DNA from: Flavipsychrobacter sp.
GTDB lineage: Bacteria > Bacteroidota > Bacteroidia > Chitinophagales > Chitinophagaceae
Length of the DNA stretch: 64,000 nt
Assembly: GCA_016786665.1 (NCBI GenBank)
Contig: JAEUVZ010000029.1
Location: 1-64,000 of the forward strand
Reading direction: 5' to 3'
Numbering within the stretch: position 1 is the first letter of the stretch; each line of letters starts with the position of its first letter. The notes under the pieces are model-generated. The model did not search any database, was not told the origin of the DNA, and saw only the letters and a list, made by a program, of their open reading frames with translations. The position numbers and the translations under genes are program-made. Shown here in pieces: positions 27,730 through 36,152 of the stretch.

Positions 27730-29163
27730 TTAGTGTGCGTGAGCCTGCTCGTGCACAAAATCTTCCAGGCTCTTCTCTTCTATCACATTCATCTTCTGCT
27801 TGTAGCTCTCGCCAGATGTCTTCAGTACAAACTTGATTTCCGCAACAGCGATTACAGGGAAGTACTTGGCAAACAGGAAGTAGCAGGTGAAGAACAGGCC
27901 GAACGTTCCCAGGTAGAAACCTACTTCCGGCCACGTTGGGCTGTAGTAAGTCCAGCTACCGGGTATGTAGTCGCGGTAAAGCGAGGTAACGATGATTACG
28001 AAACGCTCAAACCACATACCTATATTCACCACTATCGACATGATGAAGGTAAACGGAATGTTACGACGGAGTTTCTTGAACCAGAAAAGCTGAGGCGACA
28101 CCACGTTACAGGTCATCATTGCCCAGTAGCTCCACCAGTATGGACCCATGATACGCCATTTGAAGGCTTCTTGTTCGTACAACACGCCGGAGTACCACGC
28201 CATGAAGAGCTCAGTAAGGTAAGCCACACCCACGATAGAACCCGTAAGTACGATTACTTTGTTCATCGCTTCCAGGTGCCCTACGGTAATGTAGTCTTCC
28301 AGGCCCAGTATTTTACGGGTAACTACCAGCAGGGTATTCACCATCGCGAACCCGGAGAAGATCGCACCCGCAACGAAGTACGGAGGGAAGATGGTAGTGT
28401 GCCAGCCCGGTATTACAGAGGTAGCAAAGTCAAAAGATACGATAGTGTGTACCGAAAGTACCAGGGGGGTAGAAAGACCCGCCAGTACCAGGGCAAGGGC
28501 TTCCTGGCGCTGCCAGTTTTTGGCAGTACCCGTCCAGCCGAAAGAAGCTAAACCATAAAGGCGTTTGCGCAGCTTGGTTTTAGCACGGTCGCGGATAGTT
28601 GCGAAATCCGGGATAAGGCCAGAGTACCAGAACAGCAGTGATACGGTAAAGTACGTAGAGATCGCAAATACGTCCCAAAGGAGTGCCGAGTTGAAGTTAG
28701 GCCAAAGCGGTCCACGGCTGTTAGGCAGTGGCAGTACCCACATCGCATCCCATACACGTCCCATGTGGAATATCGGGAACTGGCCCGCACACATTACGGC
28801 GAAGATGGTCATCGCTTCTGCGGCTCGGTTTACACCCGTACGCCATCCCTGGCGGAACAGCAGCAGTATAGCGGAGATAAGCGTACCGGCGTGACCGATA
28901 CCTACCCACCATACGAAGTTGGTGATATCCCAACCCCAGCCTACTGTACGGTTAATACCCCATACACCAATACCGAAGTAAACTTCCCAAAACACCGAGA
29001 ATACGCCGAACAGAAGAAGTGCAACCGAGAAAAAGAAGCCCACATACCACATGCGGCCCGGTTTCTTTTCAATTGGGCTGATAATATCTTCCGTGACGTC
29101 GTGATAAGTCTTATGACCATCTACCAGCGGTTCCCGTACAAACGATTCGTACTTAGTATGCAT
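27730..29163 (-). CDS. actC: Alternative complex III subunit ActC (NrfD-like)
   Basis: The NrfD/PsrC-like membrane subunit of alternative complex III that holds the quinol site and the presumed proton path. It has ten hydrophobic segments across 477 aa, beginning RMWYVGFFFSVALLLFGVFS and including the SVHTIVSFDFATSVIPGWHT and FVAGAIFSGFAMVNTLLVVT helices that mark the NrfD superfamily. An N-terminal charged stretch and a final His/Glu-rich tail are soluble. It follows actB by 97 bases and begins with ATG at 29163. Confidence 0.93.
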   Translation of the reverse strand: MHTKYESFVREPLVDGHKTYHDVTEDIISPIEKKPGRMWYVGFFFSVALLLFGVFSVFWEVYFGIGVWGINRTVGWGWDITNFVWWVGIGHAGTLISAILLLFRQGWRTGVNRAAEAMTIFAVMCAGQFPIFHMGRVWDAMWVLPLPNSRGPLWPNFNSALLWDVFAISTYFTVSLLFWYSGLIPDFATIRDRAKTKLRKRLYGLASFGWTGTAKNWQRQEALALVLAGLSTPLVLSVHTIVSFDFATSVIPGWHTTIFPPYFVAGAIFSGFAMVNTLLVVTRKILGLEDYITVGHLEAMNKVIVLTGSIVGVAYLTELFMAWYSGVLYEQEAFKWRIMGPYWWSYWAMMTCNVVSPQLFWFKKLRRNIPFTFIMSIVVNIGMWFERFVIIVTSLYRDYIPGSWTYYSPTWPEVGFYLGTFGLFFTCYFLFAKYFPVIAVAEIKFVLKTSGESYKQKMNVIEEKSLEDFVHEQAHAH

Positions 29164-29260
29164 AGCACGTAATTAGTAAAAGTTCTTTATATACCGTGGC
29201 TTTTAAGGGCCACTTTACTTGTTCAATTATTTCAAAAATTCACTTCCTGCCAGTTCCGCA

Positions 29261-32200
29261 CTATGCGTGTGGGCGCTGAGAGAAATCATCGTTAGGGAAA
29301 ATGGTCTCATGTCCCTTTTCTACACCAGCCGCATTTACCAAGTCTGTGTTACGAACCTTAGACAAGTAGTTGATGTTCGGCAGGGTGTGTATTTGTTCCA
29401 GTACATAGAAGGTACGCTCCTTCTGCTCTTCCTTGCGGATTTTCGAGATCTTGCTTTCCGGGTCGTTTACGTTACCGAATACGATACAACCGGAAGCGCA
29501 AGCCTGCTGGCAGGCGGTACGGGCTTCCCCGTCTTTCACAGGGCGGCCTTCCTTCTTGGCGGTAAGCTTGGCATCCTGCAGGCGCTGAACGCAGAAGCTA
29601 CATTTTTCCATTACACCACGGCTGCGGACAGTTACATCCGGATTCAGCACCATGCGGGTAAGATCGTCGTTGATGTCATCGCGGCGGTAGTCTTCATACA
29701 GGTTGTCATCAAAGCAGTCAGCGCCGTTCCAGTCCATCCAGTTAAAGTGACGCACTTTATACGGACAGTTGTTCGCGCAATATTTGGTACCAATACAGCG
29801 GTTATACGCCATTTGGTTAATGCCTTCTGAACTGTGGTTGGTAGCGGATACCGGGCAAACGTTCTCACAAGGAGCGTTGTCGCAATGCTGGCACAGCATC
29901 GGCTGGAAGATGGTCTGGATGCTATCCGGATCTTCTACCTTACCGGCGAAATAGCGGTCGATACGCAGCCAGTGCATTTCATGCGACTGGATAACGTGTG
30001 TTTTACCTACTACCGAAATGTTATTTTCAGCCTGGCAGGCTATCACGCACGCACCGCAACCCGTACAGCTATTCGTGTCTATCGACATTCCCCAGTGAAT
30101 ACCCAGGTGCTCGTAATCAGGGTAAAGAGTACCGTTCTTGCGGAATCCTTCTTCATCAGGTACCGCGCTTGCGGCAGCTACAGCGTGGCCCGCAGCGGCA
30201 GCGGCATGTGTGTCATGTCCTGCTTCGGCGCCTTCATGCGCACCACCATGGTGCTCAGCGTCCTTTTCCCAGGGCAGGGCCGCATATTTATTTATCTCTG
30301 CAGCACGCTCGTTCAGCAGTGCGTTAGGATCTTTTTTGAATTCTTCAAGCGTAAATTCGTGCAGTATCGGGCGGCCTTCATAGCTGGCGTGCGTTTGCAC
30401 CTGCGCTATCGCATGTACTGTATCCGTCTTGGTTACGGTAGCAGTAGCTGAATATGCATTAAAGGTTGTGCCGTTTGAGGATATCAGGGGATATGCGTTC
30501 TGTCCGGTCTTCGCGGCGGCGCGGCCCACTTTTTCGTCACGTCCGTAACCCAGGGCTACAGCAACTACTTCGTTGTGCATACCAGGCACTACCATTACCG
30601 GCAGTTTTATTTCCGTGTCGTTTATCTTGATGCTTACTACACGCTTTTCAGGTACTACTTCGTTAAGCGCGGTAAGCTCTGCATCCATTTTCTTCGCCAG
30701 CACGGGAGACATACATGCGTAGTTGTCCCAGGTGGCCCTTGTTATCGGGTCAGGCATTTCCTGCAGCCATGGGTTATTGCTCCATGCGCCACCGTAGCCT
30801 ATCGATACCTTCTCATACACCATCACCTCTACTGCGGCACCCTGAGTAGCCTGTATAGCTGCGGTAGCAGCCGCCAGGTTGCCAGCAAAGGAGCCACCAC
30901 CCATTGGCATGGCAGCAGGTTCTATTACACCATTTTGCAGGGCACGGTCAAAGTTCTCCTGGCTGCCCAGTTTACCCGTCCAGTAGCTCTGCCAATAGTC
31001 ACCATAAGTAGTGGTTTCACCAGCCCATATCAGGAGGCTATCCTGGAACGCGCGTGTTTTGAACAGCGGCGCTATGGCTGGCTGCATCAGGCTATAGTAG
31101 CCCGATTTAGGTTCCGCATCACCCCAGCTTTCCAGGAAGTGATGGTCAGGAACGATGAATTTACATTTCTGAGCGGTCTCATCCATGCGGTCAGCGAAAG
31201 ACACTGTAACCGGCACTTTGGCGAGGCCTGCCTCAAATTTCTTGCTGTCGAAGTATTCATATACCGGGTTCAGTCCGTGAATGAACAGTGCGCCTACCTG
31301 GCCGTTGTTCATCGCGTCTACCAGCATCATCATATCTCCGTCTATACCCTGCTTGTAGTTGCTGGTTACTGCGCGGTTTATGGTGGTGCCATCAGCGCCT
31401 ATCGCACTGTTAATAGCGTTTACTACCGTTTGTACATGTACGTCGTTCGATCCGCAAACTACCAGGCCATTGCCCTTCTTCAGGTCAGCGGCGGCCTGGG
31501 TGATCATCGCCTTCAGCTTCGCGCTGCCGGTAGCAGGAGCGGCACCAGTGGTAATGGCATTGTACAGAGCTACTACTACAGCGCCCATTTCAGATGGCTT
31601 GCAGGTAGCGCGCTCATCCGCAGCGGCACCGGTAATGGTATGGTTCGACTCTATATGGTAGTGCTTAGACATTTCCGTATTCCGGGCGCTGATGTTGCGG
31701 CCTTTGGAATACTGCCAGGAGAATTCTACCGGAGACAGCCAGGTACCAAGGAAGTCGGCTCCGAGGCTGACAATTGTCTTTGCTTTATCGAAATGGTAAG
31801 AGGGTAAAGCACGTTTTCCATAGCTGGCCTCATTTGCCAGCAGCATGCCCGAGTAAGAAACCGGGTCGTAAGTTACGTGCTTGGCAGAAGGATACTTGGC
31901 TATGAATTTGGCTATTACGTCTTTAGTGGTCGGGCTCAGGATGGTAGAAGTAAGGATATAGGCAGGTGCGGTATTACCAGCCAGTGCTTCTTTAATTTGG
32001 CGGTCAAGCGCGTCAAAGGTTACTTCTTTGCCTTCCGCAGCGGGGAAACGCTGGCGGGTTTTATCATACAGGTTCAGTACCGAGGCCTGTATGCGGGCCG
32101 ACGTACCACCACCGGTAATAGTAGAAAGCTCATTACCTTCTATCTTAATGGGGCGGCCATCGCGTGTTTTTACTACTATCGGTGCATAATCGCCACCGTC

Positions 32201-32485
32201 TGCAAAAGTAGACGCGTAGTAATTAGGCACACCGGGCACAATGTCTTCCGGCTTAATAGCGTAAGGAATCACCTTCCGTACAGGCATTTCGCAACTGGCA
32301 GCCAGGGTGGCCGCGGCGGTGCTGAAACCTAAGAACTTCAAGAAGTCGCGGCGGGGAGTGGTAGCATCAAGCAGGTTACCGCTCAGGTCAAACGGCAGAG
32401 ACTCATTAAACTCATCTGCCACCTCATTTTCTGCTGCAGGGTTCTGCAACTGTCCAATGCCCTTCCAATATTGTTTTTGACTCAT
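29261..32485 (-). CDS. actB: Alternative complex III subunit ActB (TAT-signal iron-sulfur subunit)
   Basis: The large periplasmic subunit of alternative complex III. A twin-arginine motif (RRDFLKFLG) followed by a hydrophobic stretch and Cys gives export in the folded state. The first about 720 residues resemble a molybdopterin oxidoreductase but this family has no molybdenum cofactor. An Ala/His-rich linker leads to the C-terminal ferredoxin-like domain, with four cysteine clusters: CTGCGACVIACQAE, CQHCDNAPCENVCP, KYCANNCP and CSFCVQRL plus ACQQACASGC. These would bind three [4Fe-4S] and one [3Fe-4S] clusters in known homologues. I use ATG 32485 (MSQKQYWKGIGQ), which starts just before the conserved N-terminus; 18 extra residues would precede it otherwise. 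Confidence 0.94.
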   Translation of the reverse strand: MSQKQYWKGIGQLQNPAAENEVADEFNESLPFDLSGNLLDATTPRRDFLKFLGFSTAAATLAASCEMPVRKVIPYAIKPEDIVPGVPNYYASTFADGGDYAPIVVKTRDGRPIKIEGNELSTITGGGTSARIQASVLNLYDKTRQRFPAAEGKEVTFDALDRQIKEALAGNTAPAYILTSTILSPTTKDVIAKFIAKYPSAKHVTYDPVSYSGMLLANEASYGKRALPSYHFDKAKTIVSLGADFLGTWLSPVEFSWQYSKGRNISARNTEMSKHYHIESNHTITGAAADERATCKPSEMGAVVVALYNAITTGAAPATGSAKLKAMITQAAADLKKGNGLVVCGSNDVHVQTVVNAINSAIGADGTTINRAVTSNYKQGIDGDMMMLVDAMNNGQVGALFIHGLNPVYEYFDSKKFEAGLAKVPVTVSFADRMDETAQKCKFIVPDHHFLESWGDAEPKSGYYSLMQPAIAPLFKTRAFQDSLLIWAGETTTYGDYWQSYWTGKLGSQENFDRALQNGVIEPAAMPMGGGSFAGNLAAATAAIQATQGAAVEVMVYEKVSIGYGGAWSNNPWLQEMPDPITRATWDNYACMSPVLAKKMDAELTALNEVVPEKRVVSIKINDTEIKLPVMVVPGMHNEVVAVALGYGRDEKVGRAAAKTGQNAYPLISSNGTTFNAYSATATVTKTDTVHAIAQVQTHASYEGRPILHEFTLEEFKKDPNALLNERAAEINKYAALPWEKDAEHHGGAHEGAEAGHDTHAAAAAGHAVAAASAVPDEEGFRKNGTLYPDYEHLGIHWGMSIDTNSCTGCGACVIACQAENNISVVGKTHVIQSHEMHWLRIDRYFAGKVEDPDSIQTIFQPMLCQHCDNAPCENVCPVSATNHSSEGINQMAYNRCIGTKYCANNCPYKVRHFNWMDWNGADCFDDNLYEDYRRDDINDDLTRMVLNPDVTVRSRGVMEKCSFCVQRLQDAKLTAKKEGRPVKDGEARTACQQACASGCIVFGNVNDPESKISKIRKEEQKERTFYVLEQIHTLPNINYLSKVRNTDLVNAAGVEKGHETIFPNDDFSQRPHA

Positions 32486-32570
32486 ATTGTTCGATTCGGT
32501 ATAAATTGTTTCCGAATAATTTTTAAAAAATCTTTTCAATTAAGCCGCCGAAGCGGGTACTGTGCTGGCT

Positions 32571-33824
32571 TTAGTAGTGACAACGCTGACACTCCAGGCC
32601 ACCTATGTCTTCTACAGTTACGCCTTCACGCTCACCCGATTTCAGTTCTTTATGATATTTTTCGAAGATCGAGTAGTAGTTGTTGCTCTCAAACTGCACC
32701 TTGGTCTGGCGGTGACAGTTGATACACCAGCCCATCGACAATGGAGAGAACTGGTACACTTCGTCCATATTCTGAATGTCACCATGGCACTGCTGGCACT
32801 GTACTTTACCTACCGCTACGTGCTGAGAGTGGTTGAAGTACACGTGGTCGGCCAGGTTGTGGATTTTAGTCCAGGGTATCGGGCGGGAGTCGATTTCACC
32901 ATTAGGCTTACGCTTGTAGGTACCGGTCTTTTCATCCCAGCCTGCGTAGTCATACAGTTTTTTGATTTCCTCGGTACCGTTCACCTTCACGCCCTCTGCA
33001 GTATACAGCGGATGCGTTTCTTCGCTGGTGTACTCGTTTATCTGCATGTGGCAGTTCATACACACGTTGGCGGAAGGTATCATCGCCTGGCGGCTCTTTT
33101 CAGCGCCGGCGTGACAGTAAAGACAGTTTACCTGGTTAATACCCGCGTGTACCTTGTGTGAGTAGAAGATAGGTTGTTCTGGCTGGTAGTTTTGCTGGCG
33201 GCCCATTTCTATCGCGCCGTTTACTATCCAGTAACCGCAGAAGATAAATACAACGATACAGGTAAGGGCTATCACCACTTTGTTGCGGTACAGGGGAATT
33301 TCATCTTCAGTAGGGATACCTTCTTTCTGGTGAGCCGCACGACGAAGGCCGCTGTTCACACGCCACAGGATAACACCCAGCAGGAACAGGATACCGGTTA
33401 AAACACCATACAACCAGGTATTATCCTCTTTAGGGGCAGTTGCACCACCGCCGGCAGGAACTGCAGTTGTAGGCGCTTTATAAGAATTAACATACCCTAC
33501 TATCGCGTCAATCTCCTCGTCAGTGAGGTTAGGGAACGCGGTCATCGCGGTCTTGTTATACTCATTGTATATCTTCTGGGCGTATTCATCGCCACTGGCG
33601 ATCATACCGGCCGAGTTTCTTACCCATTTGTGGAGCCACTCCTTGCTGGGAACGCGACCGTCCACCCCTTGCAGGGCAGGGCCGGTAGATTTCTTCACCG
33701 GGTGGTGACAAGAGGCGCAATTTGAGGTAAAAAGAGCCTTGCCATCCGGCTGGGCGATTGCCGTGCTGTTTATTAAAAGGACACTAAAGAATATAAAAGC
33801 GCGCTGGGCGAATCTCCGGATCAT
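32571..33824 (-). CDS. actA: Alternative complex III subunit ActA, multihaem cytochrome c
   Basis: The membrane-anchored multihaem subunit that moves electrons out of alternative complex III. From the start at 33824 it has a signal peptide, then a monohaem domain (CASCH) and a linker with two hydrophobic helices (WLYGVLTGILFLLGVILW and a second one ending CGYWIVNGAIEMG). The C-terminal half has five more CXXCH sites (CLYCH, CMNCH, CQQCH, CINCH, CQRCH), so six in all. It is the first gene of the eight-gene operon. I chose 33824 because a promoter element lies about 65 bases upstream and the ORF start at 33923 would lie upstream of it. Length is 417 aa. Confidence 0.92.
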   Translation of the reverse strand: MIRRFAQRAFIFFSVLLINSTAIAQPDGKALFTSNCASCHHPVKKSTGPALQGVDGRVPSKEWLHKWVRNSAGMIASGDEYAQKIYNEYNKTAMTAFPNLTDEEIDAIVGYVNSYKAPTTAVPAGGGATAPKEDNTWLYGVLTGILFLLGVILWRVNSGLRRAAHQKEGIPTEDEIPLYRNKVVIALTCIVVFIFCGYWIVNGAIEMGRQQNYQPEQPIFYSHKVHAGINQVNCLYCHAGAEKSRQAMIPSANVCMNCHMQINEYTSEETHPLYTAEGVKVNGTEEIKKLYDYAGWDEKTGTYKRKPNGEIDSRPIPWTKIHNLADHVYFNHSQHVAVGKVQCQQCHGDIQNMDEVYQFSPLSMGWCINCHRQTKVQFESNNYYSIFEKYHKELKSGEREGVTVEDIGGLECQRCHY

Positions 33825-33888
33825 TGGCTTAATTGATTCTGACACAGGAATAAATTTGAAATTTAACTTTCCGTTTAGACAAAGCTGG

Positions 33889-33897
33889 GCAAAACTA
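33889..33897 (-). promoter_or_regulatory. -7 element TAGTTTTGC of the actA-coxA operon
   Basis: Perfect TAnnTTTGC about 65 bases before the chosen actA ATG, at the upstream edge of the whole respiratory block. It excludes the more upstream in-frame start at 33923. Confidence 0.65.
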
Positions 33898-34110
33898 CAA
33901 CATGAACGGCAAAAGTTGTACACATTTTATAAAAAATGTTTTTCAGTACTGGCGCGGCTTTCAGCATGTTTTTTGTTATTAATTAAAACCAAATGTCATT
34001 TTTATGTCACCCTAAAAATGACCATCTAAGTCATGGATTTGTAACGAATAAGGCGGGGCTCTTTCCCGATTATGAAAATGGCAACCCCGGCTTCGCGTCC
34101 CACTTCCACC

Positions 34111-34899
34111 TTAAATGCTGCCGGTTCTGCCCCCATCCACCGGTATGCTCGTACCGTTCACATATCCCGCTGCCGGCGAGGCCAGGAAAGCGACCATTGC
34201 CGCTATTTCCTCCGGCTTCCCAAAGCGCCGGGCTGGTATCTCGTCTATCATCTCCTGGGCTACAGCATCTTGGCTGTGGCCGGTTTTAGAGGCTTTGTTG
34301 GTTATTATCGCCTCCAGCCGGCCGGTTGAGGTGGCTCCGGGCAGCACGTTGTTCACCGTTATGCCAAAGGCCGCCAGCTCGTTCGCCATCGTTTTGGCCC
34401 ACGAGGCTACCGCGCCGCGTATGGTGTTAGAGACACCCAGCCCCTTCAACGGTATTTTTACCGACGTGGAGACCACATTTATGATACGCCCGTAGCCCGA
34501 GGCTTTCATTCCCGGTACACATGCCTGGGCCAGTATATGGTTGCAGATAAGATGTTGCTCAAATGCCAACAGGAACGCCGCCGTAGTAGCTTCCGCTATG
34601 GGGCCGGCCGGCGGCCCTCCTGTATTGTTCACTAGTATATGTACCTGGTTATCCGCCAGGAACGGCTGCAGCACTCCTGCAAGGCTCTCTGGCTGGCTAA
34701 AATCGGCCACCAGGTAGCCATGAGCCTGCCCGGCGGGTTGGGCCAGTGTGGCCACTGCTTCTTTCAGCCGCTCTTCGTTCCGGGCTATCAATAGGCACCT
34801 GGTCCCCAGTTCCGACAGGGCTTGCGCACTCGCCAGCCCTATACCTTGCGTACTTCCGGCCACCAGCGCGGTCTTCCCCGTCAAATCCATTGAAAGCAT
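34111..34899 (-). CDS. SDR-family protein with altered active site
   Basis: A classical short-chain dehydrogenase fold: NAD(P) motif GSTQGIG at residues 15-21, LVNNTGGPPAG near 89-99 and IINVVSTSV near 140. However, the usual YxxxK catalytic pair is replaced by SNTIR (residues 157-161), so Tyr becomes Ser and Lys becomes Arg. A subgroup of BKR-like SDRs is known to share this kind of substitution, and those I recall are poorly characterised. The C-terminal FLASPAAGYVNGTSIPVDGG is fully conserved, so the gene is not decayed. It may start at 34890. It is monocistronic and divergent from the next gene. Confidence 0.85.
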   Translation of the reverse strand: MLSMDLTGKTALVAGSTQGIGLASAQALSELGTRCLLIARNEERLKEAVATLAQPAGQAHGYLVADFSQPESLAGVLQPFLADNQVHILVNNTGGPPAGPIAEATTAAFLLAFEQHLICNHILAQACVPGMKASGYGRIINVVSTSVKIPLKGLGVSNTIRGAVASWAKTMANELAAFGITVNNVLPGATSTGRLEAIITNKASKTGHSQDAVAQEMIDEIPARRFGKPEEIAAMVAFLASPAAGYVNGTSIPVDGGRTGSI

Positions 34900-34920
34900 G
34901 ATTCAGTCGTTTTATGAAGG

Positions 34921-34929
34921 GCGAAAATA
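34921..34929 (-). promoter_or_regulatory. -7 element TATTTTCGC of the SDR gene
   Basis: A TTCGC variant of the window motif, about 20 bases before the SDR start at 34899. Confidence 0.45.
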
Positions 34930-35029
34930 GCATGTCTGCGGCAATTACCTTAACATAATTGCTCGTTAAGCAATAGCAAAGCCGGCGTTAACCATCGCCG
35001 TTTATTTGGTCTTCCCACCATCACGGGGC

Positions 35030-35038
35030 CATCTTTGC
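35030..35038 (+). promoter_or_regulatory. -7/-33 promoter of 35062-35421
   Basis: CATCTTTGC (one mismatch to TAnnTTTGC) with a TTG at 35006-35008, a spacing of 21 bases. A SD-like AAGAGGA stands seven bases before the ATG at 35062, which supports this start over the upstream one at 35035. Confidence 0.55.
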
Positions 35039-35061
35039 TCCAGCAAACAAAACAAGAGGAC

Positions 35062-35421
35062 ATGAAACAGCTTATTTTCTTACTGATGCTCCTGCCAGGG
35101 CTGGTAAAGGCAGACTCCTTCCAATACAATCGACTCATCACCTCGGTGGAAGGCAGCGACAACTTCTCTATGGATAAAAACAGCGAAGCCCGGGTAGCGG
35201 GAATTATTGAAGTCGCCACCGACCGGATAGCCATAGACGGCGCCAGCTACGAGCTGAAACCCATGAAAAAGGAAAATTGCTTCAAAAGCAAGAACAGCAT
35301 ATTCCGCCTGGTTTATTCCGGCAGCAAACTCTTGTACGTACAGCACTTCAGCAGGGGCAAGGTTTACAGCTACCGCATACAGCACCAGGCGCAGCCCGCC
35401 ACAGGCCGAAACGCCGGGTAA
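35062..35421 (+). CDS. Small exported protein of unknown function
   Basis: A 119-residue protein with a clean signal peptide (MKQLIFLLMLLPGLVKADS). The mature part has several short beta-strand-like stretches such as GIIEVATDRIAIDGASYELK and NSIFRLVYSGSKLLYVQHF. I recognise no family. The last 20 residues (HQAQPATGRNAG) look unstructured. The start at ATG 35062 is preceded by an AAGAGGA ribosome-binding site. A strong terminator follows, so it is monocistronic. It may be an extracytoplasmic stress or adhesion factor, but no function can be assigned. Confidence 0.65.
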   Translation: MKQLIFLLMLLPGLVKADSFQYNRLITSVEGSDNFSMDKNSEARVAGIIEVATDRIAIDGASYELKPMKKENCFKSKNSIFRLVYSGSKLLYVQHFSRGKVYSYRIQHQAQPATGRNAG

Positions 35422-35460
35422 CCGATACTTTATAAACAAGAAAGGAGAAACACAAACCAA

Positions 35461-35490
35461 AAAGCGCCCCCTGTTCGTGGGGGGCGCTTT
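35461..35490 (+). terminator. Terminator of the small exported gene
   Basis: A GC-rich perfect stem AAAGCGCCCCC / GGGGGCGCTTT with an 8-base loop and a TTGCTTTTC tail, 40 bases past the stop. Confidence 0.85.
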
Positions 35491-35530
35491 GCTTTTCAGG
35501 CAGGCGCTTCCTTATCCAGTGCCTATTCCT

Positions 35531-35539
35531 TATTTTTAC
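35531..35539 (+). promoter_or_regulatory. -7-like TATTTTTAC before 35564
   Basis: Matches TAnnTTTG except for A in place of G, 24 bases before the ATG at 35564. Confidence 0.4.
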
Positions 35540-35563
35540 CATTGAGAACCAGCGTAACAGACT

Positions 35564-36121
35564 ATGGCATTACTAAGATTCAGGGTTTATTGGGAAGACG
35601 ATGACCAGATATACCGCGATATAGAGATAAAGGCAACCCAGACTTTCCTGGAGTTTCACAAGGTCATACTGACGGCTTACGAGTTTGACGGCAAGCATAC
35701 CGCTTCGTTCTTTGAAAGCAACGATCGCTGGGACCGCGGCCGGGAGCTCCACTCCGAGGTACTCGTGAATAAAAAAGACGCTCCCGCGCTAAGTATGATG
35801 CGTACTCCCGTAAGTGCGCTGGTAGCCAAGCCCGACCAGAAATTTGTGTACGTTTACGACCCTGCCAAAAACTGGAGCTTCCTGGTAGAGCTCATTGGCG
35901 TGGTGAAAGATGAAGACCCCAAGCACACCTACCCGCGTGTCTTTCGCAAAGAGGGAGTAGGGCCCGCCCAGTATGGTGTTAAGGGCGTGAACCCCGACAA
36001 GCTGATGGAAATAGAGGAAAAGTACGACCTCAGCAACGAGGATATGATGGAAGGCTTTGGCAACGAGGGCGAAGACGGCACTACCAGCTTTGGCGGAGAC
36101 GAATCATACAGCGAAGAATAA
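35564..36121 (+). CDS. IS1096-passenger / pRiA4b ORF3-like protein
   Basis: A 185-aa protein of the plasmid pRiA4b ORF-3-like family, also annotated as IS1096 element passenger TnpR-like. The family signature is clear: LLRFRVYWEDDDQIYRDIEI at the N-terminus, FFESNDRWDRGRE, VYVYDPAKNWSFLVEL and the acidic C-terminal tail. Despite the transposon name there is no transposase, inverted repeat or target duplication here. The family is widespread in Bacteroidota chromosomes and its function is unknown. The end overlaps the longest possible miaA reading frame, although miaA may start later. Confidence 0.82.
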   Translation: MALLRFRVYWEDDDQIYRDIEIKATQTFLEFHKVILTAYEFDGKHTASFFESNDRWDRGRELHSEVLVNKKDAPALSMMRTPVSALVAKPDQKFVYVYDPAKNWSFLVELIGVVKDEDPKHTYPRVFRKEGVGPAQYGVKGVNPDKLMEIEEKYDLSNEDMMEGFGNEGEDGTTSFGGDESYSEE

Positions 36122-36152
36122 CAACTCAACTCCCCGGGAAACCAATTCAATT

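Noticed and set aside
30575-31807. A 410-aa plus-strand ORF inside actB
   Set aside because: It is antisense to the conserved actB coding sequence, with an improbable composition rich in Arg, Tyr and His.
35564-36121. The TnpR-like name as evidence of an insertion sequence
   Set aside because: There is no transposase, no terminal inverted repeats and no target duplication, and the gene is flanked by housekeeping genes.
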